Shown piece after piece: positions 48,451 to 62,497 of a stretch of DNA of 64,000 bases (its first letter is position 1; each line of letters starts with the position of its first letter). Both the position numbers and the translations under genes were made by a program. Source of the DNA: Scylla paramamosain (lineage: Eukaryota > Arthropoda > Malacostraca > Decapoda > Portunidae); contig NC_087185.1 in the NCBI RefSeq assembly GCF_035594125.1, positions 12,678,164 to 12,742,163 on the forward strand, written 5' to 3'. The notes beneath the pieces were generated by a model that was not told the DNA's origin, searched no databases, and worked only from the letters and a program-made list of their open reading frames with translations.

Positions 48451-49614
48451 TACCAAAAAAAATAAATAAATAAATACACAAGAAAGATACCAAATAAAAT
48501 ACAAAAGAGAAATGTACACAAAAGTAAACACAAAGACAAAATATAAATGGAATGATATATCAGCAATAATGTAATAGGTGGAACAATAATATGACCCATA
48601 GTAAAATGTAAAAGAAAAGACAAAGACATTCTAAGTAACTGCTGGCAAAATATGACAAAAATTAGGCAAATAATTATTTGCTATGCAAATTGAAAAAAAA
48701 ATTGTAAAGACATACACATCCAAAATATCAGTACACAAGTACAAAAAGATAAAATAGTAAAATAACAGTGACAGGAGTGAGCACAAAACATAAGTGAGTT
48801 AGGCTAACTCGGCTTCATTAAATAAACAAAACTTAAACACAACCCAATTGGATAAGGTGTAGGCTTGGGGCTGCTGCAGCTTCAGCAAAGAGAGGCACAG
48901 ATTGGGGCAACCGTAAGGTAATGACTTGCCACAGGGAGCTATGGGGGTCCGTGGGTTGACAAAAGCACAGGCTCAGGGAGCACCAGAACACACACACAGT
49001 ATACACACCAGACAAGTAAAACAGACACACGGTTACTGCAAAACATTCCAAAATAAATAGAAATGCACAAAGACAAAAACATATATGCCTAGGAAAAAAA
49101 TTTTGCAAATGCAAGAAAATGCGGTCTATAAAAATGGTAAACACAGGCAAAAAGACAGTAATTGTGCATGTATGTGTTGAAGAATGCATGTATTGCCGTG
49201 GTTAATGGTGTAACATTAGAAAGACACAACACAATGAAAAGTAATAAACACAAAAGCCTAAGAAAAAGAAAAGTAGAGGATGATGCACAAAATTGCGGCA
49301 CGATTTGCAACAGCCAATCAGAGATCGGAGTAAGGTGCCGCGGCCAATCAGAGATGAGACAAATGTAAACAAAGGCCAAGGACTAATGAGAGGAAGCAAC
49401 ACAAGCCGCGAATGCAGTAGGGAGCCAATGAAAGAGTAGCTGGCAAAAATGAACGCCAAAACAGAGGAGCAAAGGCAGGAAATGCAAAAAAAAAATATTC
49501 ACCAGACAAAAAAATATGAGAACTACAGCAAGGCAAATAAACACCAAACACTTAGATAAAAGCCGTACAGCTGTAGACAGGGCGGGAGGCCTGGGGAATG
49601 GCGGTGGACACAGA
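48451..49614. other. Unannotated DNA
   Basis: A-rich, with several antisense open frames that are low-complexity shadows. No gene or repeat is recognised. Confidence 0.5.
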
Positions 49615-52600
49615 TTTTTTTTTTTTTTTATGTAAGAAGGACACTGGCCAAGGGCAACAAAAATCAATAAAAAAATTGCGCACTGAAATGCCAGTCCCGT
49701 AAAAGGGTCAAGGCAGTGGTCAAAAATTGGTGGATAAGTGTCTTGAAACCTCCCTCTTGAAGGAATTCAAGTCATAGGAAGGTGGAAATACAGAAGCAGG
49801 CAGGGAGTTCCAGAGTTTACCAGAGAAAGGGATGAATGATTGAGAATACTGGTTAACTCTTGCGTTAGAGAGGTGGAGAGAATAGGGGTGAGAGAAAGAA
49901 GAAAGTCTTGTGCAGCGAGGCCGCGGAAGGAGGGGAGGCATGCAGTTAGCAAGATCAGAAGAGCAGTTAGCATGAAAATAGCGGTAGAAGACAGCTAGAT
50001 ATGCAACATTGCGGCGGTGAGAGAGAGGCTGAAGACAGTCAGTTAGAGGAGAGGAGTTGATGAGACGAAAAGCTTTTGATTCCACCCTGTCTAGAAGAGC
50101 AGTATGAGTGGAACCCCCCCCAGACATGTGAAGCATACTCCATACATGGACGGATAAGGCTCTTGTACAGAGTTAGCAGCTGGGGGGGTGAGAAAAACTG
50201 GAGGAGACGTCTCAGAACACCTAACTTCATAGAAGCTGTTTTAGCTAGAGATGAGATGTGAAGTTTCCAGTTCAGATTATAAGTAAAGGACAGACCGAGG
50301 ATGTTCAGTGTAGAAGAGGGGGACAGTTGAGTGTCATTGAAGAAGAGGAGATAGTTGTCTGGAAGGTTGTGTCGAGTTGATAGATGGAGGAATTGAGTTT
50401 TTGAGGCATTGAACAATACCAAGTTTGCTCTGCCCCAATCAGAAATTTTAGAAGTCAGGCGTTCTGTGGCTTCCCTGCGTGATATGTTTACCTCCTGAAG
50501 GGTTGGACGTCTATGAAAAGACGTGGAAAAGTGCAGGGTGGTATCATCAGCGTAGGAGTGGATAGGACAAGAAGTTTGGTTTAGAAGATCATTAATGAAT
50601 AATAAGAAGAGAGTTGGTGACAGGACAGAACCCTGAGGAACACCACTGTTAATAGATTTAGGAGAAGAACAGTGACCGTCTACCACAGCAGCAATAGAAC
50701 GGTCAGAAAGGAAACATGAGATGAAGTTACAGAGAGAAGGATAGAAACTGTAGGAGGGTAGTTTGGAAATCAAAGCTTTGTGCCAGACTCTATCAAAAGC
50801 TTTTGATATGTCCAAGGCAACAGCAAAAGTTTCACCAAAATCTCTAAAAGAGGATGACCAAGACTCAGTAAGGAAAGCCAGAAGATCACCAGTAGAGCGG
50901 CCTTGACGGAACCCATACTGGCGATTAGATAGAAGGTTGTGAAGTGATAGATGTTTAAGAATCTTTCTGTTGAGGATAGACTCAAAAACTTTAGATAGGC
51001 AGGAAATTAAAGCAATAGGACGGGAGTTTGAGGAATTAGAACGGTCACCCTTTTTAGGAACAGGTTGAATGTAGGCAAACTTCCAGCAAGAAGGAAAGGT
51101 AGATGTTGACAGACAGAGCTGAAAGAGTTTGACTAGGCAAGGTGCAAGCATGGAGGCACAGTTTCGGAGAACAATAGGAGGGACCCCATCAGGTCCATAA
51201 GCCTTCCGAGGGTTTAGGCCAGCGAGGGCATGGAAAACATCATTGCGAAGAATTTTAATACGTGGCATGAAGTAGTCAGAGGGTGGAGGAGAGGGAGGAA
51301 CAAGCCCAGAATCGTCCAAGGTAGACTTTTAGCAAAGGTTTGAGCAAAGAGTTCAGCTTTAGAGATAGATGTGATAGCAGTGGTGCCATCTGGTTGAAGT
51401 AGAGGAGGGAAAGAAGAAGAAGCAAAGTTATTGGAGATATTTTTGGCTAGATGCCAGAAATCACGAGGGGAGTTAGATCTTGAAAGATTTTGACACTTTC
51501 TGTTAATGAAGGAGTTTTTGGCTAGTTGGAGAACAGACTTGGCATGGTTCCGGGCAGAAATATAAAGTGCATGAGATTTTGGTGATGGAAGGCTTAGGTA
51601 CCTTTTGTGGGCCACCTCTCTATCATGTATAGCACGAGAACAAGCTGTGTTAAACCAAGGTTTAGAAGGTTTAGGACGAGAAAAAGAGTGAGGAATGTAC
51701 GCCTCCATGCCAGACACTATCACCTCTGTTATGCGCTCAGCACACAAAGACGGGTCTCTGACACGGAATCAGTAGTCATTCCAAGGAAAATCAGCAAAAT
51801 ACCTCCTCAGGTCCCCCCAACTGGCAGAGGCAAAACGCCAGAGGCACCTTCGCTTAGGGGGATCCTGAGGAGGGATTGGAGTGATAGGACAAGATAAAGA
51901 TACGAGATTGTGATCGGAGGAGCCCAACGGAGAAGAAACGGTGACAGCATAAGCAGAAGGATTAGAGGTCAGGAAAAGGTCAAGAATGTTGGGCGTATCT
52001 CCAAGACGGTCAGGAATGCGAGTAGGGTGTTGCACCAATTGCTCTAGGTCATGGAGGATAGCAAAGTTGTAGGCTAGTTCACCAGGATGGTCAGTGAAGG
52101 GAGAGGAAAGCCAAAGCTGGTGGTGAACATTGAAATCTCCAAGAATGGAGATCTCTGCAAAAGGGATGAGGGTCAGAATGTGCTCCACTTTGGAAGTTAA
52201 GTAGTCAAAGAATTTCTTATAGTCAGAGGAGTTAGGAGAGAGGTATACAGCACAGATAAATTTAGTATGAGAGTGACTCTGTAGTCGTAGCCAGATGGTG
52301 GAAAACTCGGAAGATTCAAGAGCGTGGGCACGAGAGCAGGTTAAGTCATTGCGCACATAAACGCAGCATCCAGCTTTGGATAAAAAATGAGGATAGAGAA
52401 AGTAGGAGGAAACAGAAAAGGGGCTACTGTCAGTTGCCTCAGACACCTGAGTTTCAGTGAGGAAAAGAAGATGAGGTTTAGAAGAGGAGAGGTGGTGTTC
52501 TACAGATTGAAAATTAGATCTTAGACTGCGAATGTTGCAGAAGTTAATGAAGAAAAAGTTGAGGGGGGTGTCAAGACACTTAGGGTCGTCGACAGAAAGG

Positions 52601-52680
52601 CAGTCCGACCTGGGGACATTTATGGTCCCCTTCCCAGATGAGGACTCCGAGGCTGGTGTAGGAGTCGCCATGATGATTTT
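49615..52680 (-). mobile_element. LINE-A, best-preserved copy
   Basis: The unit reads on the minus strand from the ATG near 52671 to a poly(A) tail at 49615-49630. The 3' UTR ends GGCCAGTGTCC plus a short spacer and A-run, a signature shared by the other copies. The ORF2-type protein has an APE endonuclease and an RT but no RNase H. By motif order it belongs to the Jockey/CR1 supergroup. Confidence 0.93.
49720..52671 (-). pseudogene. LINE-A ORF2 (endonuclease-RT), one nonsense and two frameshifts
   Basis: Endonuclease (52671-51769): [40 protein letters not shown] and GSSDHNLVS, all triad motifs kept. A single TGC-to-TGA change at 51769-51771 stops the frame, which reopens in phase (51747). 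A 1-bp loss near 51325 leads into RT (51319-50039, 426 codons) with AYGPDGVPPIVLRN, GFRQGRSTGDLLAFL, ALDISKAFDRVWHKAL, SGVPQGSVLSPTLFLLFIND and the catalytic SYADDTTLHF. A frameshift in the C-run at 50116-50124 leads to the last block (50136-49720) ending SRHLSTNF. With so few lesions it is the family reference in this window. Confidence 0.92.
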
Positions 52681-53640
52681 AAAATTTTTGAGTGAAGGGT
52701 GTGGGTGTTATTAGGTGCTTGTAGTTTTGTGTGGAGGAAGAAAGTTGTCTATAACAAGATAACAAGCAGGCAGGACCACGGCAAAGCACAAGGGGTGGGG
52801 GGTAGGGAAGGAACCAGCTGGAGACAAGGCAGATCCCTTGAAGTGTGTAGGAAGACCTAAATCGTAGAACAGGCTGCAAAGCCTATAAGGCACTCAGCAA
52901 ATACAGCGGCAGTGAGAGGACAGGAAAACTAAAGTGGATCTAAGCGGCGGCGCAGGGAGATAATGCATATATGACAACGCACATGGTGGCGTGCCTGAGG
53001 GCTAGGAGCAGAAAACCGAAGTGGATCCAAGCGGCGGTGCAGGGTGGTAATGCATGCGAGAAGGGATAACAATGCACGTGGTGGCATGCCTGAGCGCTAG
53101 GAGCAGAAAACTGAAGTAGATCTAAGCGGCGGCGCAGGGCGGTGATGCATGTATGAAGGGACGACAACGCACGTGGTGGCGTAGCTGAGGGCTAGGAGCA
53201 GAAATCCCAAAATATTCAGTACAGGCACAGAAGGCAGCTTGGTAGCAGGTGGCACACCAGGGAGGCTCGACCAAGACAGGAACAGACGTGATAAAAGCAT
53301 GAGGTGGAAGCACGCAGTGTGGAGCTTGGAGCAATGTCAACAAAGGGAGTCTGCCCGGAACAGGACATTCACTCAAAACACCAAAATAGTCACAGAAGGA
53401 ACTGTGGGAGCACCGTTGCCATCAAATATGTGCTAGGGGTTTGAGCTAGCACATGTGGTAACGTCCAAATCCAGGGATAACAGCAAACACTGCGTAAAAT
53501 AAAATATCTCTCAGTATAATAACAAACTGACAAGTAGAGATTAACCCTAATGGCCCAGAGGCCAGCCGCTGACTGACTGAGGGGGGACGCCGCACGCGTT
53601 AAACCACCTATGAAGAGATAAAAAGAAAAAAAAAAAAAAG
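52681..53640. other. Upstream region of the best LINE-A copy
   Basis: The first ~60 bp match the 5' UTR of the copy ending at 57007 (CTTGTAGTTTTGTGTGGAGG), then the two diverge. The rest may be an alternative, longer 5' UTR or flanking DNA. It contains three tandem units at 52924-53200. Confidence 0.55.
52924..53200. repeat. Three tandem ~87-95-bp units
   Basis: Units start at 52924, 53011 and 53106, each opening GAAAAC and containing AAGCGGCGG, a CACGTGGTGGC-like core and GGGCTAGGAGCA. The GC-rich, GCGGCGG-bearing units lie about 250-520 bp upstream (minus direction) of the LINE-A start codon. Confidence 0.85.
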
Positions 53641-53798
53641 GAACGAGAGGCGTTGTATATACAAATTAAATATATATATATGATAAATAGTAGTAATAAT
53701 GATAATAATGGTATAAAGAAAATTAACTTACAGTATATACATGGATATCGTATCATAAAGTAGTAGTAGTCGTAGCAGTAGTTGTAGTAGCAGTAGTA
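53641..53798. repeat. AT-rich stretch and impure (TAG)n
   Basis: (TAG/CAG)n at 53757-53798 runs directly into the LINE-A poly-T. Confidence 0.8.
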
Positions 53799-56700
53799 TT
53801 TTTGTTATGTAGGAGAAGCACTGGCCAAGGGTAACAAAAATCCAATAGAAAAAAAAAAAAAAAACACTGAAATACCAGTCCCAGAAAAGGGTCCAAAGCG
53901 GTAGTAAAAAATTGAAGGATAAGTGTCTTGAAACCTCCCTCCTGAAAGAATTCAAGTCATAGGAGGGTGGAAATACAGAAGCAGGCAGGGAGTTCCAGAG
54001 TTTACCAGAGAAAGGGATGAATGACTGAGAATACTGGCTAACTCTTGCATTAGAGAGGTGGACAGAATAGGGGTGAGAGAAAGAAGAAAATCTTGTGCAG
54101 CAAGGCTGTGCGAGGAGGGGAGGCATGCAGTTAGCAAGATCAGAAGAGCAGTTAGCATGAAAATAGCGGTAGAAGATAGCTAGAGATGCAACATTGCGGC
54201 TATGAGAGAGAAGCTGAAGACAGACAATTAGAGGAGAGGAGATGATGAGACGAAAAGCTTTTGATTCCACCCTGTCTAGAAGAGCGGTATGAGTGGAACT
54301 TCCCCAGAAATGTAAAACATACTCCATACATGGACAGATAAAGCCCCTGTACAGAGTTTTAGCTAAGGAAAAGATGTGAAGTTTCCAGTTCAGATTATAA
54401 GTAAAGGACAGACCGCGGATGTTCAGTGTAGAAGAGAGGAACAGTCGAGTGTCACTAAAGAAGAGGGGATAGTTGCCTGGAAGGTTGTGTCGAGTTGATA
54501 GATGGAGGAATTGAGTTTTTGAGGCATTGAACAATACCAAGTTTGTTCTGTCCCAATCAAAAATTTTTCAAAGATCAGAAGTCAGGCATTTTGTGGCTTC
54601 CCTGCGTGAAATGTTTACTTCCTGAAGTGTTGGACGTCTAGGAAAACATGTGGAAAAGTGCAGGATGGTATCATCAGTGTAGGAGTGGAAAGGACAAGAA
54701 ATTTGGTTTAGAAGGTCTTTGATGAATAATAAGAAGAGAATGGGTTACAGGACAGAACCCTGAGGATCACTGTTAATAGATTTAGAACAGTGACCGTCTA
54801 CCACAGCAGCAATAGCACAGTCAGAAAGGAAAAATGAGATGAACTTACAGAGAAAACGATAGAAGATGTAGGAGGGTAGTTTGGAAATCAGAGCTTTGTG
54901 CCAAACTCTATCAAAAGCTTATGATATGTCCAAGGCAACAGCAAAAGTTTCACTAAAATCTCTAAAAGAGGATAACCAAGATTCAGTAAGGAAAGCCAGA
55001 AGATCACCAGTAGAGCGGCCTTGATGGAACCCATACTGGCGATCAGACAGAAGATTGTGAAATGATAGATGTTTAAGAATCTTTCTGTTGAGAATAGATT
55101 CGAAATTTAGATAGGCAGGTAATTAAAGCAATAGGAACTGTGGTTTGAGGGTTTAGAACAGTCACCCTTTTTAGGAACAAGCTGAATGTAGGCAAACTTC
55201 CAGCAAGAAGGAAAGGTAGATGTACACAGATAGAGTTGAAAGAGTTTGACTAGGCAAGGTGCAAGCATGGAGGCACAGTTTCAGAGAACAATAGGAGAGA
55301 CCCCATCAGGTCCATATGCCTTTTGAGGGTTTAGGCCAGCGAGGGCATGGAAAACATCATAGCGAAGAATTTTAATAGGTAGCATGAAGTAGTCAGAGGT
55401 TGGAGGAGAGGGAGGAACAAGCCCAGAATCGTCCAAGGTAGAGGTTCTAGCAAAGGTTTGAGTGAAGAGTTCAGCTTTAGAGATAGAAGTGATAGCAGTG
55501 GTACCATCTGGTTGAAATAAAGGAGGGAAAGAAGATGAAGCAAAGTTATTGGAGATATTTTTGGCTAGATGCCAGAAGTCATGAGGAGAGTTAGATATTG
55601 AAAGATTTTAACACTTTCTATTAATGAAGAAGTTTTTGACTAGTTGAAAAACAGACTTGGCATCGTTCCGGGCAGAAATATAAAGTGCATGAGATTCTGG
55701 TGATGGAAGGCTTAAATACCTTTTGTGAGCCACCTCTCTATCATGTATAGCACGATAACAGACTGTGTTAAACCAAGGTTTGGAAGGTTAAGGTTGAGAA
55801 AAAGAATGAGGAATGTACACCACCATGCGAGACACTATCACCTCTGTTATGCGCTCGGCACACAAAAACTGGTGGTCTCTGACACGGAAACAGTAGTCAT
55901 TCCAAGGAAAATCAGCAATACCTCCTCAAGTCCACCCAACTATTAGAGGCAAAGCGCCAGAGGCACCTCCATCTAGGAGGATCCTGAGGAGGGACTGGAG
56001 CTTTAGGACAAGATACAGATATGAGATTGTGATCGGAGGAGCCCAGCAGAGAAGAGAGGGTGACAGCATAAGCAGAAGGATTACAAGTAAGGAAAAGGTC
56101 ACGAATGTTGGGCGTATGTCCAAGACGGTCAGAAATACGAGTAGGGTGTTGCACCAATTGCTCTAGGTCGTGGAGGATAGCAAATTTGAAGGCTAGTTCA
56201 CCAGGATGGTCAGTGAAGGGAGAGGAAAGCCAAAGCTGGTGTTGAACATTGAAGTCTCCAAGAATGGAGATCTCCGCAAAAGGGAAGAGAGTTAGAATGT
56301 GCACCACTTTGAAAGTTAAGTAGTCAAAGATTTTTTTTATAGTCAGAGGACTTAGGTGAGAGGTATACAACACAGATAAATTTAGTTTGAGTGACTAGTT
56401 GTAGCCAGATGGTGGAAAACTCGGAAGATTCAAGAACGTGGGACAAAATAGTAGATTAAGTCGTAGCGCACATAAACACAACATCCAGCTTTGGATTGAA
56501 AATGAGGACAGAGAAAGTAGGAGGGAACAGAAAAGGAGCTACTGTCAGTTCCCTCAGACACCTGTGTTTCAGTCAGGAAAAGAAGATGAGGTTTAGAAGA
56601 GGAGAGGTGGTGTTCTACAGATTGAAAAATAGATCTAAGACTGCGAATGTTGCAGAAGTTAATGAAGAAAAAGTTGAGGGGGGGTGTCAAGATACTTAAG

Positions 56701-57007
56701 GTCGTTATCAGGAGAGCAGTCCGACCTGAGGACATTTGTGGTCCCCTACCCAGAGTGGGACTCCGAGGATGGTATAAGAGACGCCATGTTAATTTTCACT
56801 TTTTGAGTGAAGTGTGTGTGTAATTGGGTGCTTGTAGTTTTGTGTGGAGGAAGAGAGTTGTCTTTAGAGGGCAGGCTGTGACTGCCCCCTTGTGTTGTGA
56901 GACACAAAGGGAAACCGTTCAGTGAGGTCACATCTGGGTTTAATGATAAGTTCACAGCACCCCATAATCCAGTGTTTTAAATGTCTCTAGGAGTAATTAT
57001 CGTTTCG
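53799..57007 (-). mobile_element. LINE-A copy, full length but decayed
   Basis: It runs from a short poly-T to the common 5' terminus at about 57007 (GGAGTAATTATCGTTTCGGCAG on the plus strand, shared with the nested copy at 40860). Coding blocks: C-terminal domain 54540-53728, RT, linker, endonuclease 56735-55912 with [14 protein letters not shown] and GSSDHNLIS. Many frame changes. A ~220-bp 5' UTR precedes the endonuclease. Confidence 0.9.
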
Positions 57008-57042
57008 GCAGCAGCAGCAGCAGCAGCACTGAGAAGAAATTA

Positions 57043-57080
<38 letters not shown>
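57008..57080. repeat. (CAG)n and (TAG)n microsatellites
   Basis: CAG at 57008-57029 abuts the LINE-A 5' end. TAG covers 57042-57080. Confidence 0.95.
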
Positions 57081-57086
57081 CCTAGT

Positions 57087-57268
57087 AAACTCTGGAACTC
57101 AATGCCTGCTTCTGTATTTCCACTTCCTATGACTTAAATTCCTTCAAGAGGGAGGTTTCAAGACACTTATTCATCAATTTTTGACCACTGCTTTGACCCT
57201 TTTATGGGCATATTTTTTTATTGGATTTTTGTTGCCCTTGGCCAGTGTCCTTACATAAAAAAAAAAAA
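57087..57268 (+). mobile_element. LINE-A 3' fragment, plus orientation
   Basis: About 180 bp match the last ~50 codons and the 3' UTR (ending GGCCAGTGTCCTTACATA plus 12 A). This is the only plus-strand copy seen and it sits between two (TAG)n tracts, a typical strongly 5'-truncated insertion. Confidence 0.9.
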
Positions 57269-57480
57269 TTAGTAGTAATAGTTGTAGCAGTAGTAGTAGT
57301 AGTAGTAGTAATAGTAGTAATAATAGTAGTAGTAGTAGTAGTAGTAGAGGTCTGTCTATATAAGTAAAATATGAAATTGTTAAGTTAGTTTATCGTACTA
57401 ATAAAACTACTACTACTACGACAACAACAGCACTACCACCACCTCCTCTACTACTACTACTACTACTACAACTTACCACC
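57269..57480. repeat. (TAG)n, (CTA)n and related trinucleotide tracts
   Basis: TAG-rich at 57269-57345 and, on the other strand sense, ACT/CTA-rich at 57401-57470. Confidence 0.85.
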
Positions 57481-58608
<1,128 letters not shown>

Positions 58609-58845
58609 TAAACAAACTTAATCCAACGTAACCTAAATACTATTACTACTACTTTTACAACCACCACCACCACCACCACTAGTATTACTACTACTACTAC
58701 TACTAGTGCTTTCATTCGTCAAACACTTTGAAGACAAGAGAAGGAAACTTGGCTCGCCTTAAGGGAAGAATTGTTTGTAAATCTTGACAAAACCCTGAAA
58801 AAAAATAAATAAATAAAATAAGTAATAATAATAATAATATAATAA

Positions 58846-58894
<49 letters not shown>

Positions 58895-59021
58895 TTAATA
58901 ACAGTGATAAAAATAATTATGATAATAACAACAACAACAACAACAATAATAATAATATTGATCGCTCTTATTGTTAACGTTGAGTCAGAGAGAGAGAGAG
59001 AATGATAATCCTAATATGAAT

Positions 59022-59086
<65 letters not shown>

Positions 59087-59151
59087 TGTGTAATGTTATT
59101 CATGGCTAACCTCTGACTTTAGAGATAGCTTCAATCCCTTAAGGCAATGAG

Positions 59152-59223
<72 letters not shown>

Positions 59224-59225
59224 TT
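58609..59225. repeat. Microsatellite cluster
   Basis: ACC/CTA repeats at 58655-58705, AAT/AAC at 58800-58955, (TC)n(TG)n at 59024-59092 and (GA)n at 59155-59221. Confidence 0.9.
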
Positions 59226-59355
59226 ATAAGTATCTACTTTTATAAGCATACTGTTACATACGTAATATAAGTAATACATTGCAAGTCTACTTACAAGAAA
59301 AAAAGAAAAATGGTCGGTAGACCATTTGGAGAGTCTTTCAGAAAATCCCTGTGCA

Positions 59356-59770
59356 TGTAGGTAATTGTAAGGGATTGTAATTAATTATAAGTAATTAAGT
59401 AATTTTCTTAAGAAATTCTTGGTATTTACGATTTTCAAGTAGTGTGTTGGTGCTTAAGTAATTTTGTAATTAATTGTAATTCTAATTAAGTATTTTTTGT
59501 AAGTAATTCTAAATATTAAAGTCATTTTGTGAGTAATCATTGGTGTTTAACTCATTTTGTAAGTAATTGTAAGTAATACTAAGTATTTAAGTGATTTCTG
59601 TAAGTAATTTTAAGCATTTAAGTAATTTTGTCAGCAATTCTACGTACTTAAGTCATTTTTGCAAGTAACAAGGTGTGTAAATAAATCATTTTGTAACTAG
59701 TATTTATAAGTAATTCTATTTAAGTAATTTTTTAAAGTAATTGTAGGTATTCAAGTAATTTTGTAGGTAA
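59356..59770. repeat. Degenerate AT-rich minisatellite (AAGTAATTTTGTAAGTAATT motif)
   Basis: The motif TAAGTAATTTTGTAAGTAAT recurs about a dozen times at irregular spacing of roughly 30-40 bp, with TATTTAAGT linkers. It ends exactly at a LINE-A fragment. Confidence 0.8.
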
Positions 59771-60985
59771 AGTAGGAGAGAGTGGAGGAGAGGAAGGAAC
59801 AAGCCCTGAATCATCCAAGGTAGAGATTTTAACAAAGGTTTGAGCAAAGAGTTCAGCTTTAGAAATTGATGAGATTGCAGTGGTGCCATCAGATTGAAAT
59901 AAAGAAGGGAACGATGAAGCAAAGTTATAAGAGATTTTTGGCTAAATGCCAGAACTCAAAATGGGTGTTAGATCTTAAAAGATTTTGACACTTTCTATTA
60001 ATGAAGGTGTTTTTGGCTAGTTGGAGAACAGACTTGGCATGATTCCAGGCAGAAATTTATTATAAAGCACATGAGGTTCAAGTGATGGAAGGCTCAAGTA
60101 CCTTTTGTGGGTCATCTGTCCATAATGTACAGCACGAGAACAGACTGTGTTAAAAACCAAGGTTTAGAGGTTTTAGGTCAAGAGAAAGAGTGAGAAATGT
60201 ATGCCTCCATGCCAGACACTGTCACCTCTGTTATGCGCTCAGCACACAGAGACAGATCTCTGACACGGACGCAGTAGTCATTCCAAGGAAAGATCAGCTT
60301 AGTTAGTACCTCCTCAGCAGCTCCCAATTAGCAGACACAAAACACCAGAAGCATCTCCACTTTGTGGGATCCTGAGGAGGGGATGGAGTGAAAGGACAAG
60401 ATACAGATATGAGACTGTGATCAGAGGAACCCAACCAAGATGATAGGGTGACAGCATAAGCAGGATTAAAGGTTAGGAAAAGGTCAAGAATGTTGGGCAT
60501 ATCTCCAAGATGGGCAGGAATATAAGTAGGGTGTTGCACCAATTGCTCTAGGTCATGGAAGAGAGCAAAGTTAAAGGCTAGTTCAGCATGATGGTCAATG
60601 AAAGAAGAGGAAAGTCAAAGCTGGTGGTGAATACTGAAATCTTCACAAGAGGAAAGAGTCAGAATGTGCTCCACTTTGGAAGTTAAGTAGTCAAAGAATT
60701 TCTTATAGTCAGAGGAGTTAAGTGAGAGCTATACGGCACAGATAAATTTAGTTTGAGAGTGACTCTATAGTGATAGCCAGATGGTGGAAAACTCAGAAGA
60801 CTCAAGAACATTAGCATGAGAGCAGGTTAAGTCGTTATGCATATAAACGTAACATCTTGCTTTGCATTGAAAATGAGGATAGAGGAAGTAGAAGGGAACA
60901 GAAAAGGGGCTACTGTCAGTTGCCTCAGACACCTGTGTTTCAGTGAGGAAAGGAAGATGAGGTTTAGTAGAGGAGACCAAGGATA
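59771..60985 (-). pseudogene. LINE-A fragment (EN and linker)
   Basis: Both ends are truncated: it lacks RT and the 3' end on the left, and the 5' UTR on the right. [28 protein letters not shown] and GSSDHSLIS are recognisable. Heavily mutated. Confidence 0.85.
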
Positions 60986-61696
<711 letters not shown>

Positions 61697-62491
61697 TAAC
61701 ATGAGTTTCTGCAAATACTGAAAGAGGTGAAAGAACATGTAATTGTAAGTAGAAAATATTCTATACACATATGCATTTTAAGGCTTTGTTTACCCGTCAA
61801 AGGGGTTGAAAATGTATGGGCCTCACGGGTGTGCTGTGCACGTAGCTATTCGGTGACAGATACAGTTGCATTGTCGCAGCCTCGGAGGTGCCACTTGCTC
61901 AAATAACACATGGTTTAAACTTTTTTTGCAAGCTGTGGAATATTATGGTATCTTATAACAAGACAAATGGTATTAAAAGGCATGTAATTTTCCGATAACC
62001 ATTATACGACAACAATATTGTGGTGATTAAAAGTACTTCTGTAAAATGCTATGTTGTTTCATCACTCAGCTGTTTTCAAGGTTGCTCTGACTCTGTCACC
62101 CTCTCCTCCCTCGCTCTGATGATGCCACAGAGCATTTTAAAGGAGTATTTTTAATCACTGCAATAATCTTGTGTAATGCTCATTGGTAAATTACATGCTT
62201 TTTAATACCATTTGTCTTCTAATAATATACTGTAATATTCCACATTTTGCAAAAAAATAAGATTAAACCATTCATAATTTGACCAAGTGGCACCTCCGAG
62301 GCTGTGACAGTGCAACAACCATCTGTCTGTCACCTCATAGCTACAAGCAGAGCACATCCGCGAGTCCCATACATTTTCAACTCCTCTGACAGGTAAACAA
62401 AACCTTAAAATGCATATGTGTATGGAACATTTTCTACTTAGAATTACATGTTCTTTCACCTCTTTCAGTATTTGCAGAAATTCATGTTACA
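61697..62491. repeat. ~790-bp imperfect palindrome
   Basis: The left arm (61697 to about 62085) and the right arm (about 62100 to 62491) are reverse complements with roughly 80-85 percent identity by eye. Examples are CTGCAAATACTGAAAGAGG at 61711 against its complement at 62458, CACATATGCATTTTAAGG, and GCCTCGGAGGTGCCACTTG. The spacer is only a few tens of bases. No coding frame is seen. Confidence 0.9.
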
Positions 62492-62497
62492 TCCTGT

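Noticed and set aside
48833..49551. Leu/Phe-rich minus frames as membrane proteins
   Set aside because: Overlapping frames in three phases over A-rich DNA. This is composition, not coding.
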